Assembly: GCA_015501075.1 (NCBI GenBank)
Contig: JADNYJ010000002.1
Coordinates: forward strand, 372,001 to 436,000
DNA length: 64,000 bases
Origin: Gymnopilus junonius
Taxonomy: Eukaryota; Basidiomycota; Agaricomycetes; Agaricales; Galerinaceae
Direction of reading: 5' to 3'
Each line of letters opens with the position of its first letter. The stretch's first letter is position 1. The notes below the pieces were generated by a model. That model was not told the DNA's origin. It searched no databases and saw only the letters and a list, made by a program, of their open reading frames with translations. The position numbers were made by a program, and so were the translations under genes. This document shows positions 1 through 12,655 of the stretch, piece after piece.

Positions 1-893
1 TCGCTGTTGTATCCAGTGGTGTCCGTAGGATCAGGGACATAGGTACCTGTCACAAATTTTATTCACGGCGAGTCAATGAGATTTACTAGGAAATCCTATG
101 TACCTGTATTAGTGAAACTAGTGACCTTGGTCCAGGTGGCACCGAAATTGGTCGATTTCCATAGCCCATTGCCACTGCGTGCCCCGAAAAACAAGATACC
201 GTTGCTGTTTGGATCAATTGCAAGCCGCTGGAGTCCTTAGTTAGCTTCGTAGTAATAAATCAACCCTTCTGTTCTTACTTCTCCCCTATAATATTTTGAA
301 TAAGTACAGGCTGTGAGAAAGTATGAGTATGACACCTTACATTCCGCGTCCAGGCATATTTCCTCCAACCTTGAAGGGCAATGAAGACGCAGTCCAAGTG
401 TTGCCAGTGTCGGTTGAAATTAGAATTTGACCGTTATTCGGGTCCCATGAATTTGTATACAATCCAGTTGCCTGTATCAAATATTTCAGCGCATTGCATT
501 ATCGGTACAAAGGACGGTCTCACCAGGTAGAGACGATTTGGCTGCACGGGATCTGTTGCCAAAGCGTCGACTCCCCAATAATTCCAGTGAGTGTTATTGG
601 CAAAATCAAGCAAAGGGGTCCAAGTGTCGTCAGAATTTAACCTGTAAGCCCCTCCGATGTCCGTACGCGCAAATGCAAGACCCTGAAGTTCACAATGTGA
701 ATTTCAAACAGGGCGCGAGTAGATGTGTTTAGAATACCTTCTGGGAAGGGTTGAAGATGATGCCTGGTATAAAGCCGCCCCCGCCACCGATCTTAACGTT
801 GCCCCAGGTATACGACTGCGATGAGACAGCGTTCACGACAGAAAAAAGAGTGCTGGAGGCTATTACAGCTATAAGGAACCGAAAGATTGCCAT
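1..893 (-). CDS. GH74 xyloglucanase, 5' part only (gene runs off the left edge)
   Basis: Secreted endo- or oligo-xyloglucanase of family GH74, expected to cut xyloglucan in plant cell walls. The start at 893 opens a signal peptide (MAIFRFLIAVIASS, then a short hydrophobic stretch ending near VNA). The first exon then carries YTWGNVKIGGGGGFIPGI, the N-terminal signature of GH74 beta-propellers. Exon 1 ends at 738 after NPSQK and exon 2 starts at 682 with GLAFARTDIGGAYR, a second GH74 hallmark. Later exons give WNYWGVDALATDP, ISTDTGNTWT and FFGARSGNGLWKSTNFGATW, the recurring sialidase-like WT/W blades. An in-frame longer start at 995 exists, but the signal peptide favours 893. Only roughly the first quarter of a normal enzyme lies here, so the catalytic Asp pair and any C-terminal CBM1 cannot be judged. 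Confidence 0.85.
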
Positions 894-2937
894 GGTAAGA
901 ATGAACTGCTTTTCCGGTAGCTGGGTAGGTTCATCCAGAAAACACGACCTTATATTCTGGAGACCTAGTACTACGCATATTCTTTGAGGTAACAAAATCC
1001 GAGGTTAAAGCGTAGATCTCTTTTCATTCCGAAAAAATGGCGATTACTCTGCCAGTTGAGCATTTGACTAGCCAAAAATTTGGACGTACTTTGGTCCACA
1101 TATAGAGCTGCAAAGAGTAAGAAACACCGAAGATTATGAGTTGACTATTCAAAATTAGGTGTCGAATGGATCATTGCTTGATCGGACACTATTTCAGCAC
1201 TGTTCTTCCGTCTACTGGTTCTGTGCCTCCATTGAAAGGATCATTCGGACAAAACGATCTTGAGAATTAATTTGAGAATAGAACCGCAAAGTCCGTTACT
1301 GTGATTGCCTACGGGTGTTTGATTAGAAATAAAAGAGAGTTGGGTGAAGAGGAGAAATTACGGTACCGAAAAGACAACCTCAACCTAGTCGAGTTCATTT
1401 CAAATGTTGCGGTCATTCCGATTGTACAATTGTTCGTTACACTTACACATGAATCTGTCCGGAGAATAAGAAACTGCAGCGTATTCAAGATAGGTCATTT
1501 GATGAATGCACATGTTGGCAGTAGGTAGTCATATATGCCGACTGACCGCACACAGGAAAGTGGACTGACCATCGAAAACAGACGACAACGAAAATAAACA
1601 TTTGAAGGCGAGCAGCAACGGGCCGGGCGGTACTGATGCCTTTCGATGAAAGCGGCACGCAATTGCACGCCACCACCTTTTCTTCAGTAATAATACATTA
1701 TAGGAACACTGTTTGACTTGCACTCAATCCATCTCTTACTGCTCAATGTCGTTCTGTCCTGGAAAGCGCTGTCCAGTCCGGTTAAATGTGCGAAGCTAGC
1801 TGGATCACATCCAATTTTTCCACGATGTTGAGCCTGGGCCTCCAAGTGCTCCAACTCGTTTATAATTACGCTGATGGGAGGAAGCTTGTTGACTCTGGCA
1901 CAAGTGGACTGGGATAAGATTACAGAGGTAAAGCATCTTCGACGCTATGCAGTTCTTGACTTTCTCAGCCTTGCAACTGACATCGTACGGCGTGGCACGA
2001 TCGTTTGAAGCTCCAGGTTTTGATAACGCCGCCGCTCCAGTGCGCTTTTGTCTTCCAATCCATGCCAGCCCAACTCCGTCTCTCACGTAATCATATAACC
2101 GACTGCTTCACAGGCTTGTCTCTACGTGGCCGTGGGACATATGTGGAATCCTATATCTATGTCCATTGGCAACTTAAGCTCACGTTCCTGGGCCCGACCG
2201 TCTTGCCATCCCTTGTTTAAGTCTCGTACCTTGCTTCACTCAGCCTGCTGAGTCGTTCTAGGCCTGAACTTGGCTACATATACGTTTCTTCGGTCTCGGG
2301 GCTGGGCACAATCCCGAAAGATACGACGTGAAATTCCATTGAAAATTTTTTTCGCCGGTGGTGTTATGATAGCTTGCTTGATCACCCAGATGTTATCTCT
2401 TGGACTGAATTGGTGTTCCTGTATCAAGTATCTACGCTTATCATGGCTTATCGTTGGTCGCAGGACCTGTTTGTCGGGCGACCCATGTGTGGGGTAAACA
2501 TAAAAATAGCTTCGTGAATCACGTGATTGGTCATATGCTAGGAGTGAGCGACACTTCTGGCGTGAATCCCTGTGCAACTCCTTTCTACCTTGACGCTTGT
2601 GAATTCTGCAAAACAGCAACTTGCATTCATTTTAAAATTGGAGCAGGTACATAGCCTCGAAAATCAGAATCAGATGTCTTGGCAAGTAGGAAGATACTTG
2701 GGAATTAGCCCTCTTTACCTTTCTAGTTCTTACTCCGTTCTTACTCCAACCGAATACCGAATTGCACGCATTTTGGGTCTTAGTATCTTGGATCGGATCA
2801 CCACAGATTTTCCCTCGCGTTGAAACGTACGCCACTTGTTGTGATGTCGTTAGCGCCGATAAGCTATTAAAGGACCCTTGTCGCAGTTCAACGAAGCTTC
2901 CTTTCCCCCTTTCCTTCACTTCGCTCACTGGTCCACC
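894..2937. other. 2-kb intergenic region between divergent GH74 and permease genes
   Basis: This gap holds the promoters of two outward-facing genes, the xyloglucanase on the minus strand and the permease on the plus strand. I see no convincing coding sequence: the open frames are short, overlap on both strands and carry no family motif. A TATA-like run (ctattaaagg) lies at about 2865-2874, some 65 bases before the permease ATG. No terminal repeats or transposase motifs were seen. Confidence 0.5.
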
Positions 2938-5385
2938 ATGTCGAGCGAAAAGATTGAAAGCCAAGATGCTGCCAAAGGCACCAATATCTATGACACTGAG
3001 TCCCTACGCGAGGACGTCGACCCCACGACTGGTGAACACCAGCTTGTGCGGCAGTTGAAGAACCGCCATATTGCCATGATCAGGTTTGTACCGCCCCTGT
3101 TTTGAAGAGCCTAACTAAGTTCTTATCTGTTTCCACAATCAGTATTGGAGGCGTCATTGGCACAGGTTGGTCGGTTGGTTGAAATACTCCGTTTCGCTTT
3201 GTAATCAGCCTTCAAGGTCTGTTCTTGGGCACAGCAAATGCCTTACGGAATGGCGGCCCAGTCGGTGAGCAAAGACTAACAATCCTGAAATTAATACGGC
3301 TGACTTCACGCATTCTGTTAGGCCTCTTACTTGGTTATATGGTGATGGGTTCAATCTGTTACAGCGTCATGGTCTGTTACTCTTCGAATCCTTTGCCATT
3401 TTCCCCTTCTCACTGGACTCTTAGATATCCCTTGGAGAAATGGTCGCATTTTTGCCCATACCTGGTGGTCATATCAAGCTAGCTGAACGGTTTGTAGATC
3501 CTGCCTTTTCATTTACAATGGGTTGGAATTATTGGTACGGACCAAGTTCTGTTTCTGTATTGTCCACTTGACTAATATGCATACAAGGTACAATTGGGTT
3601 ATCGTCTTACCCGCAGAGCTGAGTGCCGCGTCAGTTTTAATTGGGTTTTGGAACAAAGAAATCAATCCTGCCGCGTGGATCACTATATGTATGGTTGTTG
3701 TCATTGTCATCAACCTGCTCGGGGCAGGTGAAAATTATATATATATATATATATAAAGTTGAGTATGGCTGATTCATTCTTTACAGGTGCATATGGGGAG
3801 GCCGAATTTATCTTCGCGTGAGTGCTGCGGTTTGTATTCAAATGAGAGGTCTAAATCTGATACCTGACAGGTCAATCAAAGTGATTACAATTACAGGTCT
3901 TATCATTCTCGGAATTGTGCTTGACCTTGGAGGTGAGATATCTCCTTTTAACTGGTTCATTCATATCGTGATTTAACGTTCTTCAGGTGGACCGGACCAC
4001 GACCGGCTTGGATTTAGATACTGGAAGCATCCGGGTCCATTCGTTCAATTCAACGATATCGCCGGCTCAAAAGGCCGGTTCCTCGGGTTTTGGGCAGTTT
4101 TGACTCAAGCGGCTTTCTCTTATATTGGAACTGAAATTGTTGCCGTATGTTACTGTTCATTTTTATTGATTCGACACTCTTTAAAGTCATTTTTTTAGAT
4201 TGCGGCAGGAGAAGCAAAAAATCCAAGACGCAACCTGCCTCGAGCCATTAAACGAGTCTATATACGTAAGTGTAACTCTTGATAATCGAGAAATGGCCAT
4301 ATCGACCGTTACTCTGAATGCAGGCATCCTTCTGTTCTACATCTTGGGAACGTTCATTATCGGTATTCTCGTTCCCTCGACCGACCCAGGCCTGAATCTC
4401 TCAGCGACGGCAGGTACCGCGGCTGCGTCCCCATTCGTCATTGCTATCAGGCGCTCCGGTATCAAGTCCCTGCCCTCGGTAAGAGAGTATCGGCATGTTA
4501 TTGACTGTCCCCCATTGACCTCTTCTGCAAGATTATCAATGCCTGTCTTTTAACTTCAGCCTGGTCAGCTGCATCAAGTGACTTGTACACTAGTTCCCGC
4601 GCGCTCTGTGCGTATGCTTAACTCCTTTACTAATGTCTGACTGAGTTTACGGAATTAGATGGGCTTGCTGCTTCAGGCAATGCTCCAAAAATATTTTTGA
4701 GAGCCTCTCGGAACGGCTTGCCCTACGTCTCCGTCATATTCAACTCTTTCTTTGCTCTTCTTTCTTATATGGGAACCAAATCCGGCTCGGGTCGTGTATT
4801 CGGCTGGTTTTCCAACATGACCTCCATTGCTGGTCTAATGACTTGGTTTGGAATCAGTGTCACTTACCTTCGATTTTACTCGGGCCTCAAAGAGCAAGGC
4901 ATTGACAGAACTACCTTTCCTTTCTACTCAAGATTACAGCCATTTGCTGCTTGGTATGCGGTGTGCTCATGTATGATAGTTTGCATAGTGAGTAACTCAA
5001 CAAATTCAATTAGGTCGATCTAACTCATGATTTTATAGCTCAGTGGATGGGCGGTCTTCCTGAAGGGCGGATGGGCAACTGACACTTTTGTCACGAATTA
5101 TCTTCCCTTGGTCTTGTTCCCTATTCTCTACACTGGGGCCAAACTTTACTACAGAGAGCCATCTAAGAAGCCTCACGAAATGGACTTCGTCACCGATATC
5201 AAGGAAATTGAAGCTGCAACGTCAGTATCAATGTTTTGAATTTGTTTCGGTGTATATTCACCACCCTTCCAGTTATGATGACCCTCCTCCCAGGAACAAG
5301 GCCGAGGCTTTCTGGCAGTGGTTGGTAAGTGAAGTCCGCACTTGTCTTCCAAGGACGCTCATTGAGAGACATCTTCCAGATGTGA
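2938..5385 (+). CDS. Amino-acid permease (APC superfamily, fungal YAT type)
   Basis: Plasma-membrane proton-coupled amino-acid transporter with about 12 membrane spans; the substrate cannot be told from sequence. After an acidic cytosolic tail, the exons join to QLKNRHIAMISIGGVIGTG and LFLGTANALRNGGP, the classic first helix of this family. They continue with SLGEMVAFLPIPGG, FTMGWNYWYNW, QAAFSYIGTEIVAIAAGEA, SRALYGLAASGNAPK, NGLPYVSV and WFGISVTYLRF. At least eleven introns interrupt it; one (around 3728-3786) contains a (TA)10 run. The last intron (GTAAGT from about 5322 to CAG at 5379) joins AEAFWQWL to a two-codon final exon, M-stop, giving the usual short cytosolic end. Reading through that intron would add an unrelated tail. 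Confidence 0.88.
3736..3755. repeat. (TA)10 microsatellite in a permease intron
   Basis: Twenty bases of perfect TA dinucleotide sit just inside the 5' end of an intron of the permease gene. It is non-coding and likely to vary in length between strains. Confidence 0.9.
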
Positions 5386-5683
5386 GAACATCCGCGGCTA
5401 TATTTTTCCAAGGAAAAGGATGGCTTGTAAACTTTGTCAATTGTGATGAATTTTGCGACGGTCATGTCGGGTTACCCCTCCTCTGTATTAGGCTGATCTT
5501 AAGCTGTATTAATGTACGTTAATGTATGTAGAATGTACCACGTCGTCTTTGACCATACATGGCATTCGAAAACATTTAAAGGAGAATTTGCAATCAAATG
5601 ATTGGGTGTTCTAAGAGATGAAAGAGTACACTGCAACCGAAAGAGATAAACTTAAAAAATGTAATGTATCCTTTCTCACAATC

Positions 5684-8600
5684 CTATGATTTGGAGGCGG
5701 GTATATGTAGGTTGATGGCTGGGGAAAAGAGTTATTTAACTGACTGAAGATCGAAATGTATGACATGATACGAACCTCGATACCAATTCAAAGCATCGGA
5801 CGGTGTCGGAGCATCAAAATATAGTATCGCCTTGTTGTCAACAAGGCGGAGCGCTAAAAAACGAAGTATGAGGGATTCATTCCATGCATGCCAGGTCAGG
5901 AGACATCTCACAATTTCCATGAACAATGCTAGCCGGTTGAGGTAAGGTTTGCATCCTCAGTACAGCCCATAAATCGACGTGCGAAGTTGGATCTTGGCCA
6001 TCAGATGGGTCACGACATAGAACTAGCAGGTCATTACACAAAATGCCGATAAGGGGTCGTGGCGTTAACTCAGGCGCAAGGCAATCGACCTGGACAGTAG
6101 ATGCATCGCCCTGGGCGTTTATTGCCTCAAAAGACACAACAGCTTTCCGAACCACCCGCGTCAATAAGAGTCTGCCGTCCATAATAAGTCGTCTAGAATC
6201 CGTTTAGTTATGAACGCCGTGTTCAAAAAAGAAAAAAAAGGGGGAACGCTCACCGATGGGGCTGCACAAGAGGACTAGGAAATTTGCCTCGTATCCGCGT
6301 TTGCCAATGTACGAGTTTACGACGGGATTCGGATTCGCGCTTGCCCTCATTCATGTTGTTCGCCAACATAGCGATCTCTGCCAACGCACGGTCTAGCGGA
6401 TCTTCCATATACTCGTATGTAGGAGGAGTGCTTCGCAGAAGTTCTTCCAGCTAAATTGGAAAAACAATTAACTAGGTTAGAGTGCGATTCAAAATAAGAG
6501 CACTCGTAGACCACTTACAAGCAACTTGTATCTCGGCACCCGCTGGACAGGAAGGAGGAGATAACCTTCCAAATTCAGTTGAGTATGCCGGGGATTCAAG
6601 CGGCATCGTTTGAGATAGGATTTAATCCTCTTGCGTTGGCTTGTCGTAAGATTGGGAATACCTGTGGCAGCTGGGGAATTATCCCCGATGATATTGGGAG
6701 TACTAGTCATGGCCATGCTGATACCCAAGCCTACAAGCTGTGAGGAACTCGATGAGGGTGACAAAGATGATCCTGGAATAGCGGAACCTGGTGAGCTTCT
6801 ATCCGAAGTCCAATATTTGACTCGTTGTACGGAACTGTCAAAATTACTATAATATAGAAAGTTAGCAATTTCTTCTCTGACAACGCGCCAACGATCAGGC
6901 GGCACTTCCTTCGGACAGGACTCACTTGATATAACTTGAGTACATCCTCATAAAAGCTGCATGCTTCACAAAGATATTCCCAACCGCCTTTGCAACGCTC
7001 AGGGATAGTTGACCGTCTATGTCCGCATCTTGTGCACCTGGTTTCATGAGTGGAGCAGCCGCTCCCTCCAAGGCAGGCAAAAAACTGTCATTGTGGAAGG
7101 AGAATAGGGCATCAATACCTCCGAAGACGATCTTGCGTTCTGCGGCGGGAACAACCGTATCTTTACTCGATCCGACACCGCTAAGTAGGTTGACAGGAGT
7201 GGAAGCGGGCTTGATATATATGTCGACGAGCTCATGGAGCCCTTTGACATAAGTCCGTTCGGTTCTACAAAGCAAATCGCCTGTGGTAAGTCGCACTTTT
7301 CCAAAGAAGAAATAGACAAAAGACAGGGATAAAGCTCACAGTACTATTTCGCGGATAACCATTGCCCGCTTGCCCTTGTCATCCTTGAACTTGCGCTCCT
7401 CCGAAGAGCCGCTACTGTCTGTCGTTGCCATACTCAACGTCTGACTTGAAGTCCCACTCCGCAAGCCCGCGATCGAATCCGACGACCTCAGATGTCCAGA
7501 ACCGTCGGACACCATCGTCGTTGATCCACTTGACACCATCGACATCTCTCTCTGCGACTCAACCATCGTCGGCCGCCTGGGTCGTCCGGTCGCGTGATCA
7601 TCCTGCGCCTGCGCAGATGACGCCGACGACCCATACATACTCAGTGGATTACCATGCTGCTGTTGGACAGTCCCAAGATCGTTCATGTCTTTCAAATAAG
7701 CCATGACTGACCTGAGTGCACGCATATATGCATCGCGTGCACGGTCCTCCTCGCGTCGAACGTACTGTTCATGGTCGAGGAGGATAGGACTTGGAGTGAC
7801 CACACGGCCTTCCGATGGCCCTCCTGGCTGGTCCTCGCTATCATGGGAGACGACCACACCCGATACGAATGCTGAATTTTCTGGGATGCTGAGTGACATA
7901 CCGCCAGGTGCATCAATTGGCAAAAAACTTCGCCTTTTCGCTCCTCTCGGGGTTGTAAGGGGAGCGGCAAGAAGGTTGCCATTTATAGGAACAGCTAATG
8001 AGGAACCCATCGGTTCATTCAAGAGCTGTCTGGAAGGTTCAGGAGAAGCAGGGGTCGGTGGAGAAGTGACCGATAAACCTTCGAGGATACCGGTTGTAGA
8101 AAGTCGAATATCGATCTGCGGTGTGGCATTCATCCGATCGAGTCCTCCAACCGCTCTCGAGCTTGAGGCATAATGAGAAGTTGAAGCACCGGCTGACGTT
8201 TGTGGCCTGCTGACCCGTGGTGGGTTTGGAGAAGAGGAAGGGGAAGACGATGTGGAGGGCGGGTCTGGTTTCATCTTCCCCATGGACATTTTCTTCAAGA
8301 AACCCCACCGACTGCTCTTTTCTCTGGTTGGTCTCTGTCGGTGATTTGATTTTGCATCAATGTGGTCAACAGGGGTTGGTCTTGGAACCGCCGCATAAGC
8401 CGAAGACCGAGTTAAACCCTCTTCCGCTGCGAAAGACGGTATATTCGGAGAGCTATCCCACATGGACTGACTCAAGCCAGGCCTTGAGGCATTGGGGGGA
8501 CCACGAGAGGGTGGGCCAAGGGTAGACTTGGCTCCAAGGCTGGCGAAACGGTTATTATACTGTTCTGGTAGAGGACTGGCCGGAAGGCCGCCATCCGCCT

Positions 8601-10256
8601 GATTCAGCAAGTTGGAACTTGAGAGCGAAGTAGGGTATTTGGTCAAAGGCGGTCTTGGCATCTCAGCCTCTTCGGCAACTGCTGGAGGTTTACCTCGACG
8701 GAGATCACCAGCACTCTTCATCTTGCGTATTTCATGCTCACCACCTTGTTCTTCCTGCCTGTAATGGGTGACTGACGGTTGTCTGATGGTGCATTTGGTC
8801 CCGCTTTACCCCGTGTCTGGTCAAAGTACGCACGATTAGGCGTAGTCCGCGTTCGTATGAGGGGTTTGGGCTGGGAAGGTAGAGGAGGGTCGTTAGGAAG
8901 AGGCACTGGAGCAGTCGTTGAACGAGATAGGAATGGAGCGCGCTCGGGGTTATGGTGTGGTCTTCTTCTGGAGACTGCACATATCCACTCTGACGGGGAC
9001 TCGAGCCTTCATGATCCGAGAATTCGTCGATATCCGTTCCATCATTCTCTGTGTCAGCATTAGAACTTTGCACACCGGCTGATAAAGGCATCATGGGAGT
9101 TGAGGGAGGATAGAAAGGAGTGGCGGGAACTCTGGCCAGCAGGGGGTCAACAAGTGCCTTCCATGGGCCTTGAAAGGGATTACCATCGACACACAATGTC
9201 TGCAAAGCAGGAAGGAGACAGAGCCAGCTGGGTAGTGCGTGAAGTTTGTTTCTTCGAATGCTGATTGTGTGGAGTTTGTCGAGATCAACGAGAGCATCAG
9301 GTAAAGTGGTAATTCCAGTAGAGTCAGCGATTAGAACACGCAGGTTGAGGAGGTCAGCAAGGAAAACAGGTAGAACCCTCAATGGATTTGAGGCTACATT
9401 GAGTTCTTCGAGGCATTCACATACAGCCAGAACAGGGGGTAAAGCGCCTAGAAAATTTGCGGAGATATCGAGAGCAAGTAAAGTGTGAGCTATCTGGGGA
9501 AGGAAAGTGGTCAAAAATGAGGGTACGGCATTAGGTGTCGGCGAAGACCCTATCAAAAGATGGGTTGTACCTATTGGGATGAAAATGGGTCAGAGTAGGT
9601 AGAAGGAAAGAAAAAAAGAAAAAAAGAGGAATACGGACCTGGTGGTACCTGGAGTTGAACGATGGGAATGTTGTCTCCTTGGACTATGAGTCCACGACCT
9701 TCCTCTGCCACGACGACTGCTGCTGTGCGCTCCTCGTGTTTCCCATCCGAGTCGGCGTCGAGAGAATCGAGAGCATGTTCGTCGTCGGTCTCGTCCTCTG
9801 ACATGGGAATTTCGTGCTCCTCCTTCTCATCGACGGTCTGCCAGGATAGATCGTAGCTGGGCTTCTGAGAAAGAGACGGGGAGAAGGGATGTCGTGGGGG
9901 GGATGGGAGGAAAAGGGATTTCCAACGGAGGAGGAGCGAGAACGGACGCTTGCCGAGTAGGACTCTGACCAGCGAGAGCGATCGGGACTCCTGAGAAGGG
10001 GGCCGCGGGCAGAAGAGGACTGGGCAGGATCGTTTACGAGGATCTGGTGGAGGGCGTCGGAGGAGATGCCGTGCGAGTCGTCGTCTCCGGAGGCGACATG
10101 CACGTTTGGGCCGTAGTCTGGGGCGCTGCCGGAGCTGGTGTAGGCGGAGGAGCGGGTGGAGGCCGAGGAGGAGGAGGAGAGCGGCGGCGGGTGGTTCGGG
10201 GGATGTCTCCGGAAGGGATATGGGTCTGGATATTGGCTGGGGTCTGGGAGAGGCAT
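5684..10256 (-). CDS. Rho guanine-nucleotide exchange factor with leucine-rich repeats (LRR-DH-PH)
   Basis: Predicted activator of a Rho/Cdc42-type GTPase in polarity or wall signalling. The order is: a Ser/Pro-rich N-terminus from MPLPDPSQYP; about five SHOC2-like leucine-rich repeats (minus strand about 9500-9130, with LDISANFLGALPP, LEELNVASNPLRVLP and LRVLIADSTGITTLP); a long disordered Ser/Pro region (about 9050-7350); a DH domain opening with VIREIVLTERTYVKGLHELV (7370-7240) and closing with LEGYLLLPVQRVPRYKLL (about 6560); then a PH-like domain (6370-5770). An intron from about 5772 joins to a final exon reading WYRAINLHIPASKS, a good fit for the PH C-terminal helix, with the stop at 5684. 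A 62-base intron with donor GTTGGA near 9925, and one at 8834-8764, restore the frame. Near 8970 the frame changes without a good intron. ELP4 ends only 79 bases upstream. Confidence 0.75.
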
Positions 10257-10335
10257 GCTGGCTATCTCGTCTCCATTCGACCTCGTTACTCTCAAATCAT
10301 TCTCTGCTATAAACACTTCACAACAACAATCATAT

Positions 10336-11679
10336 CTAGAAATCAAACACAACCCGTTTCTTCCTCTTCTTCTCCACCACCACCCTCTTCTCTTCTTCAA
10401 TCTCTACCTCAATCCGTTTGCTCCTGGGTGCACTTTCTCCCCCCTCCACTGTTCTGCTCCCCGTCGTCCGTCGCTCCCCTGTCCCACCCTCCACATCAAG
10501 ATGCAGCGTTTCGAATATCATCCTCTTCCGTGTGCACTTGAATGCAAGATTGTTTTCGCCGCTGCTTCCCAGCCCCCGCAACAGTGAAAACCGATCGCTG
10601 GGTGGACTTAACGTCTGTGGTGACGGCAGTCTGTGCAGTGTCACAAGACCATGGTGTGATGGAAAGATGCTCAAGAGGCTTGGGTTCGCTTACGTGCCTC
10701 TGTCAGTTCCTTCTTTTCTCTTCGTTCTTTTTATCACCTACCTGAGAAACCCGACACTATCATCGTTCCGTCGCTCGCCCATCCTACCTTTTCCATCCAT
10801 CCTGCCCCACCCCACCTTTCCGTTGACAGTTGGGGCGCAAGGCTTATTGATGCACAACCATGCGCATTTCTACGCAGAATAGCTCGTAATGAATGCAGAA
10901 AATGTAGAACACTCTATTGCAATCAACACTTTTTTTTTTCCTTTTACGTAGACGTCATGCACACACCTGAGGTCCAAGATCGCCCCAGCCTGCTGATCCA
11001 AGGCCTGGAATACAAATCCGCATGGGACGAGATGTCTCGGTCTTGATATAACTGGAGATCTTTCCTAATATTTGAGCAGTAGACACATCTTCAGATCCAA
11101 CCTTCACGAAATGCAGTCTCTTGATTTGTAGCGCCTCTTCAATTAAATCTTCTGGGACTCGACTGGAAAGCTCGAATACTTGACAAAATGAATCCGCGTC
11201 TCTGCAAATGTGCTCAGTGAATAATGCCTGTCATTTATTTGAGTAATTGCATACGAATCCCCAGTTGTCGTCTGAAATTGCTTCATCTTTTCGTATCTCC
11301 ACGCAATCTTCACTTTCTGTGTCTGATCGGCAGATTTGTATTCTTCCTCAGAATCATTCCCGTTTCTTGTGTTCTGCCCTTTTGCGAACCACATCACATC
11401 ACGCATAAAACCGTCAGGATCCTCACTAACAACACATATTGAATGGCCAACAGCCAGGCCTTGTGCGACAAAATACTTCTCGATCAACTCGCCATACGAT
11501 GAATGTATGTCAGGCGCGGCGAAAACCAGAGAACACGAGAGTGGCAATCCGCCACCTAGGATATCATCAAGAGAAGAGATGCCAGTAGATGTTATCAAGC
11601 TCAGATTCGACGCAGGAGAGACGCGTGTCCCTGAATATGAAGGAAGGGCTTGCTTGCCTTTGCGTTTGAAGGAAGACAT
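10336..11679 (-). CDS. ELP4: Elongator complex subunit 4
   Basis: Subunit of the Elp4-Elp5-Elp6 RecA-like ring of Elongator, which modifies wobble uridine (mcm5/ncm5) in tRNA. The start MSSFKRKGK at 11679 is followed by TSTGISSLDDILGGGLPL, the family signature, then IAWRYEKMKQFQ, SFCQVFELSSRVPED and a final long exon (10674-10336) with SSGENNLAFKCTRKR and ETLHLDVEGGTGERRT, which is diagnostic of Elp4. As in the family, the RecA fold lacks a proper Walker A Lys-Ser/Thr. The C-terminus is Lys/Arg-rich. The gene diverges from IMP1 across 124 bases and its stop lies 79 bases before the ATG of the RhoGEF gene on the same strand. Confidence 0.9.
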
Positions 11680-11803
11680 GAAAGTGCCTATTCTTAACTT
11701 AGCAGATAAGATCCTGAGAAAATAAACAGTAATTACAATACATAGGTAAAATATTTGGCCAATAACTAGGCTATCCCACCGCCAAGCCAAACAGGTTGAG
11801 AGG

Positions 11804-12576
11804 ATGTGGTTGCGAACGTCCAACGTCGGTTGGACGCCATTACGCGCTACTCGAAGCCTGTTTCTCGTCAGATCATATGCTTGGAATCCCTTTCGCCACA
11901 CTACAGCCAGTCCGCGGGCACTTGGGAAGCGTGCAGTCGTGCGCGTCCTCAAGGTGTCATTTTATCTACACAAACCTCAATAGTAACACAACACTCATAT
12001 CACCTTCAGGCCTTTAATTTCCTCTTTGCAGTGCATCTTTTCACCACATATATTGGTCGTGCATCGTTCGTACGTAGCTTGAAACGCCCAACTTCTCAGG
12101 CCCTAATCTTGCCCCAAGTAGATGACTGGTCCTTCAATGTTGCCCACACTGGCTAACAGTGGCGAAATTGTCATTGAGGACTGTCTAACCTACCGTCTCT
12201 TTCCTGATAAACTCACGCGTGGGGATCTCATCACTCTCGAGTCACCTATTGCACCAGGTCGAATTATTTGCAAACGTCTAATTGGTCTACCGGGTGACAC
12301 TGTCTGCGTCGACCCAACCGGTGAGCTCGCTCCATCCACAGAACACGTTGTCATCCCAAAAGGACATATATGGATCAGCGGAGACAACGCTGCCGCCTCG
12401 CGGGATTCCCGTATGTATGGACCTGTTCCCATTGGCCTCGTCAAAGGGCGTCTGTTCGCGAGGGTGAGTGAAAATATATGCTCTTAGAATGAAGTCGATA
12501 GTTGACGTCGTTAATATAGATATGGCCCCTTCAGTCTTTCACGGTCTTCAAAAATCCGATAACCTATATTGAATAA
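11804..12576 (+). CDS. IMP1: Mitochondrial inner membrane protease subunit 1
   Basis: Type I signal peptidase of the mitochondrial inner membrane that clips sorting signals from intermembrane-space proteins. Exon 2 gives a membrane anchor ([16 protein letters not shown]). Exon 3 has the catalytic Ser in [10 protein letters not shown] and the catalytic Lys in [12 protein letters not shown], followed by [16 protein letters not shown], the conserved box E. The last exon reads [18 protein letters not shown] and stops at 12576. Introns fall after VRVLK (about 11955-12010), after GRASF (about 12071-12120) and after LFAR (about 12462-12519). Starting at 11804 gives a roughly 50-residue N-terminus rich in Arg and almost free of acidic residues, which looks like a mitochondrial presequence. 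The start is less certain than the body. Confidence 0.87.
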
Positions 12577-12655
12577 ATGTTGATGACATATGAGGACCAA
12601 TACATTAAGCAGGAGTATACTCGTACACATGTCTGTCGCATGTCTAATCCACCAT

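Noticed and set aside
2236..2619. 127-residue minus-strand open frame in the GH74-permease gap
   Set aside because: No family motif, no splice context, and it is overlapped by open frames on the plus strand. It looks like chance in non-coding DNA.
8217..8525. Plus-strand open frames within the disordered part of the RhoGEF
   Set aside because: They are shadows of GC-rich minus-strand coding sequence and have no motifs of their own.
10047..10587. Long plus-strand frames over the ELP4 / RhoGEF boundary
   Set aside because: They are antisense to the CT-rich and Ser/Pro-rich coding exons of the two minus-strand genes, which carry clear family motifs.
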